A stretch of DNA of 64,000 nucleotides, taken from NCBI GenBank assembly GCA_018881555.1, contig JACAXG010000008.1, forward strand, positions 15,060,816-15,124,815, given 5' to 3'. The notes below the pieces were generated by a model, which did not search any database, had not been told where the DNA came from, and saw only the letters and a list, made by a program, of their open reading frames with translations. Below are positions 22,319 through 34,171 of the stretch, piece after piece (within the stretch, counting starts at the first letter, position 1; every line of letters starts with the position of its first letter). The DNA comes from Amblyornis subalaris (taxonomy: Eukaryota > Chordata > Aves > Passeriformes > Ptilonorhynchidae). A program made the translations under genes and the position numbers.

Positions 22319-25300
22319 TTCCTAGTTGGGACCACCAGATGAATTATTCAGCTCCCAATGAGTCAAGATGAGCTGGTAAAGAGCTGAAGCGGTCGTATGT
22401 TTAGCGTGAGGCTTCCACTGGGCTGGGGTGGGTTAGCTCAGTCAGACCTCTAGTCTGTCAACTGGACAAACATCCCTCTTCCATTNCTGTCAAGGTCTCT
22501 GGGCTGGCTGGGACAAAAGTGGTACCTGAGGTAATGGACAAGAACAAAAACCACCCTTGAAACAGCTTGTGTTTGGAATGCACTTCTGCACAAATTTCCC
22601 TGGACTTGTGTCATTGAGGCTAATCCTGTACTTTGAATGTGATATTGGATCAGGTTCTGTTCTTTCTCCTTATTGATATACAGAGTGAATCAGAATGGCA
22701 ACCTCTCACCCTGCTGGGGTTTTCTTTGTAGATTTAGACTTTTAATTTCCATCTGAAGGTACTAAACATTTCGACTGCAGCACGAGGAAGTGCTGGTACC
22801 TCAGAGCCGTGTTGATCACGGTGTAAAAAGGTGCCAGAACAACCTTGCTGTCTGACCTACTGCTGTTATTTCTTACAGCACTAACAGTGCTGTCAGAAAA
22901 AACCAGAGCAAGGGAAAAGATATCATTCAGTCTAGAAAGAAAATTGTGATGGCCAGAGATGATGGGAGAGGAGTGAGTGAGCTTCCTCCAGAGGAACACC
23001 TCCTAGCCTGCTCTGCTGCCTCATTTGCCACCTCCGTGGGGCATCAGGCAGGACCTGGACATTAATTAACGCAAGAAGGCTTGAATGTGGCAACTGTTAA
23101 TTGCAGACAACTGTGAGAGTGATGATGCCAAGACTGTCACTGTAATGCCAAAAAGATCCAACTGGAGTGCTTAAAATTCAGTCACGTAGGGTTGTATTTA
23201 GAACCTGTTCTCACCTCTCACGGTGGCTCTACGCAAATCCTGCTGGATTATCATCACCCTTCAAAGCCAAGCACACATCTGAAGTTCCTAAATTTGGGTA
23301 GAATTTTAGGCTTTTTTCCTGTCCAAGCTCTGGTTGTCTGCGGCTGATCCTTTTGTGTGCTGGTGTCCCATCTCACACACGAGGGTGTTGGAGATCCTCT
23401 GCACCGTGCCCAGCCTCTGCTTCCCAGTGCTGAATGGCCTTGCAGGTCACATCATCCCTGCTTGGCANGGGAGGTGCAGGGAGCTGGTGGCAGAGAGCCA
23501 ACCTCTCCTGCCACCAAGCATGGCTGGGGCAGGCTCTGTGTTCTCCGTCTTGTGCTTTGAAATATCTGCTCAGGGCACCACTGGTTCCAGAAAAGGCTGT
23601 TCCTTTGGATGGGAGTAAATCACAAAAATCCCTCCCTTCTCTCTGATACCATGGACCATGTTTTTATGCTTCTGTTGGCCTCAATGTTTTATGACAGTCC
23701 CTGAATAATGTTTGCATAAGGTGGAGTTGCACCAATTGTCCCTTCCCTCAAAGTGTTACCCTGCTTCTGCAGGAGCTGATGCCAGGCAGTAGAAGATAAT
23801 AGATGGACCAGGGGAAAACCTGGCCCAGTGATTTCATCAGCCTTGCATCAAGTTTATCCTCTGGGGACTTGAAGGGAAATGTGAAGTGATCCAAGACTTG
23901 GGGTCAGAGAAAAGCCCGGGGGATGAGTCCATCCCTTACCTGAATCAATTCATGGCTTCCTTTGTCTGTCCTGTGGTAAACCTGCCCCTGAGTCCAAGTG
24001 CTTTAAACATGGCTCAAGGAAAGGCAGTACTGCAGAGGCGTGTCCAGCGCACACAGCGTATCCGTGGGCTGGATGCAAAGGTGCTCAAAGATTGCCAGGC
24101 TCCTTCCAGAGTAACCACAGGCCCTGGGAAGAGCCCTTGTCCTCACTCAAGGAGTGAGTTGTTACAGGAAGAGGAGACCATGAAGTGTTTGCGAGGGCTA
24201 AAAGCAGAATGGAAGTCGGGACTGGACCCTCTGACTGAAGTGCTGGGTTTGAGATAAGCAGATATCAAACCTCTCTCTCAACTGCTCCACCAGGAACAAA
24301 ATATTGGGGTTTTCCACCATTATTTTAGCCAGAGTGACGCTAGATTTTCCATCAGAGTCACATTGTATCAGCAATCAAAGAGCGTTGCAAGTATCTGGAG
24401 GCATAGCCTGCAAACCTGCCCCTGCCTGGATGCCTTCATCCTGCTCTGAGGCNGGGTCTCCCTAGAATCTCCTGGTGGCTGCTCATGGACAGCAACTTTG
24501 AGCAGTCCTGGCATAGCTTTCAGTCCTTCTGGGTGCAAAAGGTACCTCTTAAAAGATGGTTAACAGCTGCATTTTCTCTTTCCTGGAGAATTTGGAGAGT
24601 TCTGGGGTTTTGGTTGCCTTTTTTTTTTCTTTAAAGCAAAACAAACCCCTAAGGTTGGATTTCTGGTGAAAANCATTGCAAAAATAATAGAGGCCATCAA
24701 AACACAGCCCTCACTTCAACTGCATTTTTTCCTAGAAAACTATCAAAAGTCAACAATTTGAAAGTACCTTAAAAGTACAAAAATGCAGGTTTTGTACAAC
24801 CATACTCAATCAGTTTCCAGTTTTCCAACTGAAAATGTAAAAATCATCTTAATCCAGGATGTGGGCTTCTGGTGATTGACCTTGTCCTGCCCAGACAGTT
24901 GGGTTTGGTCAGACTTTGAGGAAATATTAACCTTGCCAAGGGTAGCCTCTGCCTCAGCATCACTTGGGCCATTACCTTTATCTTGTAAAGCCCTGCTCTA
25001 ACTTCAGCTCCCTGGGCTTATTCCACACCCTTCTGCAGGGACAGGGGGGCTGATCTTGGGTGTTGCTTAATAAGGCAAAGGGGTCCAGGGATGTGGAGTT
25101 CGAGTTACCTCTGAGAGACACAGGAGGCTGAGTAATCAGCAAGGCAAGGAGAAATTTGGGAAAGTGCCTGGAAGACACCAGGGAGATTGGGAACAGCCAG
25201 GGCACCCCTGGCAGAGTGAAATACTGCCTGAGCTTGTTCCCAAGTGGAAATTGTTGTGCACAGAATCCTTGCTGTGGCCTGGGGACAGGAGGGAGAAATG

Positions 25301-26551
25301 ATGTTCGTGACCAGCTCATGGCATCAGTATTCTGCAAGGGGATGGAGCTTGTCTGTGCTCATCACTGCAAGTTTGTGGGCTCATAAGGAAACCTGCTGTA
25401 CTGCTGGGGCTGAGCTGTCCATCAGCCAGGGGAATGATGCCTGTGCNGTAACTTTGGCCATGGGTACGGAGCTGTGGTTGGGGGAGAGCTGCATCCTGGA
25501 TTATACTCAGCTCCTGAAAATGTGTACAAGTGACTTTGGTCTGGCAGAACTCCCTGAGATTCCTCATTCCTCTACCTCGTGCACAGGTGTTGGGAAGCAG
25601 GGAGTCTGGCACTGAGTGGGTTCCTGTGTCTGTGTGTGTTTCAGATGCTCTGTCTCAGTGCCGGCACTGAAGGCCCCAGGTGGCCCCCAGCACCCCGTGC
25701 AGAGGGAGNAGCACTGTGTGAGTGAGGGCTCCCGAGTGCAGGTGCTCTGCCTTGCAGCTGAGTCTCCTCTTAGGAGAGCTCCGGAGCTGCAGGCNATGAT
25801 GCCGAGTGCGAGGAACAAGCCTTTAACTCGCTGACATGCATTCTGGCTCCAGCACTGNCTCGGCGTGACATGTTTTATTGCTCTAGTGGCCTGTGGCTGC
25901 TCAGCAGAGCAGAAGGCTGCTGGGGTGTTTTGTTCTGGTGCATTACTCGGAGTCCCTGAAGGACCTTACCCAGGCTGGGCATCCCCCAGCAGCAGAGCTT
26001 GCCTGGGGCTGGGAGCTGCTGCAGAGCAGGGCAGGGAGCTGTGTGCTGGCAGGAGTGGCTGTCAGTAGCCAGCTTCCTATGGCCTTCTCCTGGAGGGTCA
26101 GGAGAAGGGGCAGGGGGGANGGTCTAATATCTGATGTGAGCAAACATGAAATTTTCCTGAACTGTTTCTTAGCTTTTCTGCCTGAGTTCGTTTGCTTGGT
26201 GCCACATGTTGCGGGGNCAGAGGGATGTTGAAACTTCAAAAAAGTGAAAAAGTGTAGTGCTTGTGGACTGAGTTGGAGGACTCACGCACACAAATACAAA
26301 GTCAACCCCCCGTGTATGTGGCTACAGGACTTGAATCGGAGAATTCATCATGTAATTTGTATTTCTGCACATAAGTAGATATTTCTATATTTGGTGTGAG
26401 GAAAAGAACTCCGGTGTGAACACAAGAGAATCCCATATGGCTGATCTGAAAAGAAAGTGTGGAATATTAAGTTGCCTTTAGTGTCTCTAGTGCTGTATTT
26501 ATCATCTCTGTCTTTTGAGGTGTAAAGGAGATAATACAGTATCTCTGGTGC

Positions 26552-26637
26552 AAAAAAAAAAAACCAAACCAAAAACCCCAAACCGAACAACAAAACAAAA
26601 CAAAAAAAATTCCACCCGACCAAACAAACAAACCCAC
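26552..26637 (+). repeat. A/C-rich low-complexity tract
   Basis: A run of 12 A residues leads into about 70 bases made almost only of A and C (ccaaacc, aaaaacccc, caaaacaaaacaaa, caaacaaacaaaccc). It reads as the complement of the G/T-rich tracts elsewhere in the window. It could be a decayed repeat tail or simple slippage sequence. Confidence 0.8.
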
Positions 26638-28595
26638 TGAAAGAATGGAACTTTTAGGCCTATGGACCAACTTGGAAGTATTGAGACAGTGACAAAGCAC
26701 TGAGTTGCCAGCTGAAGAGGCAGATGACTTTGACCCTCCTCTTTTCTCCCAAGTGAATCTTTCTGAAACCTTTCTGAAGACCTTTATAGCTGCAAATATT
26801 CACCCCTCACAGTTGGCCTTGCGTGTTACTGGAAGGAAAATACTACAGCTTTTTAGTGGGTTGATCCACTTCATGCTGGTTTCTCATGGAGAATGAAGGA
26901 ATTCTTTCTAAACCTCAAAATGTCAGTCATCATGGCTGGCCAAGAATCCAGAGCTAAGTGATAAATGGGACATATTTCTGTCTTGTAGTGTTTTTTTCTA
27001 ATGCTGTAAGTAGTTTTGTGGGGTTTGATTTTAGTTTTTTGGGGGTTTTGTGTTTGTTTTTAGGGACCAAACTGCTCAAATCCAAATTTGGGAAGAGGTT
27101 TAGTCAAGAAGTAATACCAGTGGTTGGTGGAAATATCAACCAGAAGAAGCTGGTTTCTTGGTTATTTTTTTCAAAGGGATTGTTTTGCTTCTAGATGATG
27201 CCATCAGCTTTCTTAAATTTGTGGCTTAATGGAACCCAGTTTGCCTTTTGGACTGCAGAAGGTGCCTTGGGTAGCTGAGCTGCAGAAGCAGCCAATGTCA
27301 TTGGGTTGTGGAAGGGGCTGGAAGCTTTAGAGAAGAAATGCAGCCTCCTGCATTCATAGGTTTAGACTTTTTCTGCACCCCAAATCCACTCCCTGTTCCT
27401 ACTGCAAGTCAGCAAGAGCAGGAAGTGGGCTGGTGTTCTCTGAAGCTGGGTTCCACTGCATCTATTCNTCTACAGCTCTGCAGAGATGTTCAAGCTTTGT
27501 GGAGCAAACCTCTCAGAAGTGAAGGGCAGCAGNAAATGCTTGTGTGCATGGATCCAGGTGGAATCTCCTACAAGGGTAGGGATGCTCAGCAGTGTCATGA
27601 GCACTGTGCTGATAATGGAGAGTGACATCCCTCAGGCTGGCAGGAGGCTGTTGGAATGGTCAGGCTGGGTATTGGTATCCCGACTGCAGAGGGATCCTGC
27701 TTGTCTGCTCCCTGTTCGCAACATGGGAAGGATCAATGCCTGAGATGCTCTGCAGGGATGGAGGGAAGTCAGATCTGGAGTGGTTTAAGCTGCCTTCCTT
27801 TTCCCTGTAAGCCTGTTGAATGTCACACGGTGCAAACAAAGACTTATTGAGGAGAAGNGGTTATTAAAACACATATCAAATATAGTTGAAAATTGAGCAT
27901 GTTTGGATTTTAGCGACCAAATTCATAGGACTTGATGCCTCTTCAAACTAGGATGGAAGAACACAGCCGTCCCACTCACCCACCAGTGGGGCAGGTCCAG
28001 CTGCTCCAGGGTACTCCCAGGCTCTTGCCATAAATGTGTCCNCTCCTGGGTCCCACAGAGCTGCACCAGAGCCAAGCTGTGGTCAGAGTGTGTGTGCTGC
28101 TTCTTTATAGAGCCAAAGCTGAAAGACAAAGTGCTCAACAGTGAAAAATTAGAATAGATTTCTCCACAACAGCACTTTTTTTAACATAATCCCAGCTGTC
28201 TTGTTTTGGGGAGGGGGGAACAGCATGATTTTGGGGCTGTGTGGGCTGGGGAGCAGGGACAGTGCAGCTGCAGGGTGAAGCTCAGCCTCACTGTCCTCAC
28301 CTGTCTGGAGTTCAGCTCTTATTTCTCCAGAAATTCACTAAGAAGGGCCCTTGTTCCCTGTGATCCTCACATCTCCCACTCCAGAGTCTGAAGAGCACTC
28401 CACCTCCTCTCGGGCAGGATGGGTGCTNCTAGACTGACCTCACTTGAAACCACTTCATCTCTTGCCAAAGCTGTGGCTGCCCGTGGGGTCACCTCACCTT
28501 CTCCTGAACTTCGTGCTCCTGGGTGACTTTTCTTGGAAGGATTCATGCTTGCTGTCTGACACAAGTGCTCTGTTGAATGTGTTGAACNGGCTGCT

Positions 28596-28901
28596 CTAAC
28601 TCATGTCAGACGTGTCCTTCTGCTGTGTCTGTGGGGACACAGTGGGGACACTGAGGGCTGGATTACCACCCTCAACTCCTTTCTTCCTGTGTTTTTCTGC
28701 AGTCTTGGTCTTCCATAGCAGCTTAGGTTTAAATGCCTGATGCATTTCACATGGAAATGTGTCTCCCATCCAGGCAGTCAGCTTTATGGTGTTTGTCTTA
28801 AATGTCCTTATAACATCTTCTGCTAAGACTTCGAGCCTGAGGTAATATCCGTAACTCAAATTCCCAAAGAATTGCTTGGTGCTGATATTTTGGTCATCCA
28901 C
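28596..28901 (-). other. Unrecognised 101-codon open frame
   Basis: The - strand frame encodes a mixed, globular-looking sequence (for example FGNLSYGYYLRLEVLAEDVI) with a basic stretch near residues 68-76. I do not recognise a family. No splice or promoter context supports it. It is noted only because its composition is less biased than most frames here. Confidence 0.12.
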
Positions 28902-30683
28902 AGCCTTTTTAATTTAAAGCCTTAGCAGTGTGATAGCTGAGCTCCCTGCTGTCTCCCTGACCGTGCTCTGTGCTCCTGCAGTGGGCTCAGCTCAGTGTGC
29001 TCCTGGCTCTCCAAGAACCGGAGTGGAGCACTCAATGCTGATCCAACCACTTGGCAGAGGCACAGCCTGTTTCTAAAATTGTCTCCAAGAGAGTTTTCCA
29101 TGGGTTTGCATCTCCCAGACAGACGAGCCGGGTGGTATTTTACATGGTGTCATTGTTTGTTTAGCTAATGAGGTAGGGGAAAACAAAGGGCTGGGATCCT
29201 TGGCTCTATGAAACAGCTGTCAGCAAGCAGCCCCAAGAGAGTGGATGAGCAGGGACCGAGCAGCCAGGGCACTGAACTGGGCTCCAAGGGATGGTTTTGA
29301 TTCCTGACTCACGGTACTCATGGCTGAAATGCCAAAAGGGATGCCTCAGCCCGAAAAGAGGAGGGAGATGCTGGCAACTGTGTGCTTTTGCTGGTTCTCT
29401 CCCAGGGAGCAGCTGCTGCTGGAGACCAGCTTTTGTCTGCCACTGCCCACGTGGACCACAGGTGACCCCCTTCTGCAAACATTCCCAAGACTTCCTTCTG
29501 GAAGAATTTGCCCACAGAAGGGTGGATTCCCTCCCTCATGCCTTGTGCCCAAAGTGTAATGTGGGCAGTTCCTTTAGTTGTTTTTCTCTGGTGCTGAGGA
29601 GCCTAGANAAAAGCCTCTGCCTGGAGGAGCTCTGCTGGAGAGCAGAAAGCACAAGGAAAACAATAAAATGTTTTCCTGCATCCCNCTTTTAGTTTGCCAT
29701 TTTGACTTCAGACGCAAGCTGCCATCGTTTCCACATGGAGCAGCCACATGAAAAGCACCACTAAACAGTTCTCTGAGTTTCTCAACAAGAAACACAGCAG
29801 CTAAATGTATTTAATCTGTGGGTATTGTTCATCTTGGCTTTAATTTCCTGTTCTCAAAAGGTTTAGGAATTTAAACCCATGAATCATTACTGAAGCTGTT
29901 AATGCTTGGAGCCTTTTTCAGAAATAGAGATAAAGGAACTGATATTAATACCAGCTTAACACAAATTCAGCCAGAACAACTCTGTGAGAAGTTCCTGCCA
30001 TCCCAGAGATACCTCTTGGTTTCTAACCATGACGAAAGCTGCTGAGAAGTGGGTAGGTGGATGAGATCATTCTCCCCCAGGTAAACAGGATGCATCCATT
30101 CAAAAATGTCTCTCTGGCAAGTTACAGGCTGCATCATCCCCATCNGGAGACCTCCAGAGCACTGTACTCTTCTGTTTCTAAAATTGCAGCATCTATTGAA
30201 GCAGGAACTTTTTCAAAGTGTAGTCATGAGATTTCTCTGGGACTGGAGGTCATGCACTTGCTCATGTTGAATAAAAGATTGGAAGAAAACTTTGCTTAGT
30301 TGCATCTCACTGGGCTGTCAGGTGGCTGCTTTTATACCTGCAGGATGTAAGCATCCTCCCAAAGTCCTGACCTGAACAGGCTCCCAGATACGTCAGAAGT
30401 AAGATCTGGCCGTGAGATGTTTCAGTGAAGGATGTGACTTCCATTTTTCTGCAGATGGAACAGGATTTATAGTAAATCGAGTTATTCATCCTCTTTTAAG
30501 AGCCTGGTTTGGCTGCAAGACCATGCCAGACTTCCTTTGAATCCTCTGGGGCTGAACCCTGAAGGTCGAAACATGAAGTCCAAGAGAACTCATAGAAAGG
30601 TCCTAACTGGTGATTGTATTCAGAATTGAAANGAAAACTATGTGGGGACTGGTTTTATATTCTTGTCTTGGCTTTAATTCTGG

Positions 30684-30790
30684 AATGCCATAGAAATAGA
30701 AAATTATTCAGGTGGGAAGTGACTTCTGGAGGTCTTTTAGTTCAACCCCCTGCTCACAGCAGGGCTGACTGCCTGCTTGATAATATTGAT
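30684..30790 (-). mobile_element. Short CR1 LINE 3' fragment
   Basis: The + strand reads catagaaatag, attcaggtgggaagtgactt, ctggaggtcttttagttcaa, ccccctgctcacagcaggg. This is the reverse complement of the CR1 3'-terminal block (consensus-like: tggaagggacctctggaggt, then tccaaccccc). About 100 bases survive. It shows several mismatches and is probably old. Confidence 0.82.
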
Positions 30791-33602
30791 AGATGTGAGT
30801 GTTCAGAAGAAGCTGCCTCATTCTGTCTTGTTTGATTTGTACCTTTGGGTAGCATAAAAGCATAGAAACTACAAGGCAGTTGCAGGAAAATGCTTGGAAG
30901 AAGCACACTTGGTCCTACTTAGCAAGCTTGCTCTAATGATTGCTCTTTTCAGGATGGAAGAGAAATGGCCTGATTTCTAGCATGTTCCTTCCTCCACTTC
31001 CCTCAGGAAACGGAAGGCCCTGGTGTAGAGGAGGTGGTCCTGCTTCATCTTGCTCCCTGCACTGGGGATGTGCTGGAGAGCTGCTGCTAATTGGGATGGA
31101 GGATCGGTTTCTGTGCATTTGTGCTGTGACTGGAGCCCTTGCTGTCCAACAAGTGTATGGTGTAAGGAAAGATAGGGATAAGGAGCAGGAAGCACAGCAG
31201 TGTGTCGTGGCAGCTCAGGAATGTGCTGGCTTCAAAGGGCCTGGATGGCCATGCTGCACCAAGTNATTCCGTTGCCCTAATGGTGATGGAGCTGCAGCGG
31301 GTTTGTGCCAAGTGAGAGCAGTACCATTTGGAAATGAGAAATGAGGACATGCCTACAAATACAGCTGTAATTTACATTTCTCTCTTCTAAAACTCTGTCT
31401 TTAAAATGTTAGAGACCTACAGAGCAAAACGCTGAGAATTGCATCCCCTGAGAGCTGCAGCTCCCAGTACCAAAAATGGTGGCTGAATCTGAGTACCTGA
31501 GGGTGGTTCTTTCAGCAAGGCATCTATGAGCCCCTTCTGGGCAGTTTGGGTTCCCTCTGAGCTCCCAGCAGAGCCCTGTGGCCTGCTTGCTCCTGATGAG
31601 CTGCTTGTAAGGAAAACGCCTCTGTCCCCTTCTTGCCTCTGTTCCCCATCACCAGTGAGCTCGAGTCTCCGAGGCTGCAGCCCGTGGCTGTGTCTCTTCC
31701 TTTCACAGAGTGCTCTGGAGCCACTCCTGCCCCTGGAACAAGCACACTCAGAGCCAGAAAGCATCAGGCTCCGCTGGAGCCTCTGGGGCTGTCTCTCCAT
31801 CTGTTTGTTTAATGACGCGCAGCAGCCTCATCTCCGACTTTGCCCCTCAGGACAATAATCCACTCTGATGTTCAGGCCAGCCAGCTATTCTGCTGAGACG
31901 AGACTGCGGCTGGGGCACGGAGGGCCAGAGAAAGCTTAAAAGTCTTTTTATGAATTGCTTTATGGCTCAAAGTGTTGCTCTGAGATCTGAAGGACACACA
32001 GAAAGCTCGCATGAGTTTGCCTGCTTGTTTTCTGCTGAAGGAAGGCATGCACCTCAAAATCCAGATATGCTGATCCCTGAAATCACTGAGTGACAGTGGC
32101 AAAGCTTTAGGGAAGGGAGACTTCAGTGAAGTGCTGGTTCCAAAATCCTCCTTTGCTTTAATTGCTTGGCTCCCATGGCCTTTGGTGTGAGAAAGTGGCA
32201 TGACTCCTTTCTATACAGATGCTCAGGTGTTAGGAAGGAAGAGTGGCAGGGGCACTAATCCTAACCGTACCCCTTTAGGAATGCCCAGGTGGTACTAGTC
32301 CAAGTGAAATACCCCCCCAAGACAGGAAGCACATCCAGGGATATGCTTTGGATTTAGTGCCCTATTAAATAAGGGGAAACATACTCCTGGGATTAATAAG
32401 GAAAATACTTCGCTTTCCCATAATCCATTACTAGGTCTTCCCTTTTGTTTTGGAGGTGGAGATCACGTGCAGTAATCCCAGCATGTTGTATCTCACATAG
32501 TGTCTCTCAGGCAGAACAACGAGGTCACCCAGCTACTCTGGTTCTGTGCTTGAGGCCTTGTACAAAAAGGGTTTCTATCCTGCCATGTGCAGCCCAGGCC
32601 CAGGGCACTGTGAGGTCTGTGAGGTGATATGACCCTCAAGATCTTTTACAGGCTCCATTTGGTCTTGGCTCACCACGGGACCAAGAGAAGACGCTTCAGG
32701 GGCCCCAGAGAATGAGGTCTGGGAATGGCAGGGGCAGCTACTCTACCTGCTCTGCCACTGAGAAACTCCCACCAGCAGCGAACATCTGCAGTGGCTGGCA
32801 AGGGCAGTGCCAGGCTGGCTGAAATGCAAGGCCTGAATTACAGAGACAGACGGAGTGGGGTAGGAGGGAGGCATGGGTCAGAGGAAAGCAGCAGCTGATG
32901 CGTGCAGGCAGCTTTCTCCAGGGTGAAGGAGCAGGAGCAATTTCCTTCCCGGAGCCAGCCGTTACCCAGCGTGGTGCTGAGCACAGTGGGCACCGTCCCT
33001 GCGAAGGCGCCAGCCGCGCATTAGCAAGAGCCCTAATGCAGAACAGAGCAGGGTTATCATTCACCGAGGAGCTGCGGCTCTGCCAAAGGAGCCACGGATG
33101 GCAAACACAGATGGGAGCACGTGTGTGCACCCACCCACCCGTGTAACTGCGGGATGCGTGCCCGGGGCGGGCTGCCCTGCTTGGGTCTGGTGTCCTGAGA
33201 GGCTTCAGTACAAAAGGTTCTTGGTTTGCTCGAGCCTGTGTTCACTCAAGGAGCTTGATTCCAGTGAAACAAGGTCAAACCCTCCCAAAACCAGGAGTTG
33301 AGGGCAATTTTGAATGCTTGAGTTGGTTCCATTTAGAGGGATCTGGGAGCTCGAACATTTTAAGATGCTTCCATTTAGGACATCATTAATGGATGGCGAA
33401 AGTCAGGGCGATTGAAGTCTGTCCCCATCATACATTTGTGAAAGAGCGTCATAGCTCTGGAGAAAGCAGGACGATGCTTGCTTGCAATGCCTTTGGAGTG
33501 GGAAGGGCTGTGGATGGGTGGGAGCCTTTCCATTTCCATAGCACAGCATCTCATGGAGTTTATCCACCGACAGACTGTGCAATCAGCCTTTCAAATTCCT
33601 CC
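30791..33602. other. Unique non-coding stretch
   Basis: No gene or transposon is recognised. Frames of up to 134 codons show no domains. A small G+C-rich patch near 32990-33030 has a few CpGs but is too short to call an island. Confidence 0.65.
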
Positions 33603-33650
33603 ATTTGCATCCTGATAATAGCAGAGCAAGGCAGTTTTCTCCATTATAAA
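33603..33650 (+). promoter_or_regulatory. Octamer plus TATA-like pair
   Basis: An exact octamer ATTTGCAT lies at 33603-33610, and a TATAAAA-type box begins at 33645, about 35 bases downstream. Octamer-then-TATA is the layout of several compact vertebrate promoters. The octamer alone occurs about as often as chance predicts in this window, so only the combination with the downstream frame is notable. Confidence 0.25.
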
Positions 33651-33781
33651 ACTCTCCCTCTGCTCCGCCTTATTCAGAGGTGTTCAGGAAATCTGGCTCT
33701 TTCCCCTCCTCTCCCCTGCTCCCCCAAAGCGCTTTCCTTTCTCCAAAAGCAGCGTGTTGCATCTTTCTCTCGCCCCAGCAG

Positions 33782-34150
33782 ATGGATTTGTATGATTGTA
33801 TGTGCTCGGGGTTATTGCTGCTACCTGCTATTCTAGCAGGAAAAGCCCCCGCGCGCGGGAGAGAACAAAGCCCGAGGATTCCCGAGGTCTCCATTGATGC
33901 AGAAGGCACCGAGCGGAGCGTGAAAGAGATAACAGAGACGCAGCAAGATCCTCCTCCATCCCTCCCCCTCNCCTCGCCCTCCGATTCAAGGAGCAGAGGC
34001 TGGTTTGTGAATGAGGAGCCGAAGCTCGTTCAGACGGAACAAATACCAATAAAGGAGCACAATAGCGGCTGCTCCCCAGCCGGAGTCGGCGAGGAAAAGG
34101 TAGCGGCTCTCAAGAGGGGGCTGATTTCCCGAGCAGTCATTGGTGCATGA
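33782..34150 (+). other. Candidate intronless 122-codon ORF
   Basis: From the ATG at 33782 an open frame runs 122 codons to a TGA at 34148-34150. The frame is open further upstream, but the next start-like codon at 33680 is a GTG. The first 20 or so residues (short acidic start, then SGLLLLPAILAG) resemble a weak secretory signal. The rest is polar, rich in E, K, P and S, with no domain I know. One codon contains an ambiguous base. About 21 CpGs fall in roughly 300 bases. An AATAAA lies at 34166-34171, 16 bases after the stop. This could be a small unannotated gene, but a CpG-rich conserved regulatory element with a chance frame is at least as likely. Confidence 0.2.
33848..33859. repeat. Perfect 12-bp G/C palindrome
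   Basis: The sequence CCCGCGCGCGGG is its own reverse complement and contains four CpGs in alternating CG order, a sequence type able to adopt Z-DNA. It is unusual in a CpG-poor window. Confidence 0.9.
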
Positions 34151-34165
34151 CAGATGGAAGGAACT

Positions 34166-34171
34166 AATAAA
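34166..34171 (+). terminator. AATAAA polyadenylation-type hexamer
   Basis: An exact AATAAA lies 16 bases after the stop of the candidate frame at 33782-34150. A T-rich stretch (gcttttttcc) follows at about 34203-34212. The arrangement fits a poly(A) site, but AATAAA is common by chance. Confidence 0.2.

Larger units (their letters stand above)
22319..30683. other. Unique non-coding stretch
   Basis: No gene or transposon is recognised in these 8.4 kb. An ATTAATTAAC homeodomain-like site lies at 23063-23072. An A/C-rich tract (26552-26637) and a G/T-rich patch (27004-27062) are low complexity. Frames are at most 133 codons, with no domains. One - strand frame at 28596-28901 is listed separately. 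Confidence 0.65.
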
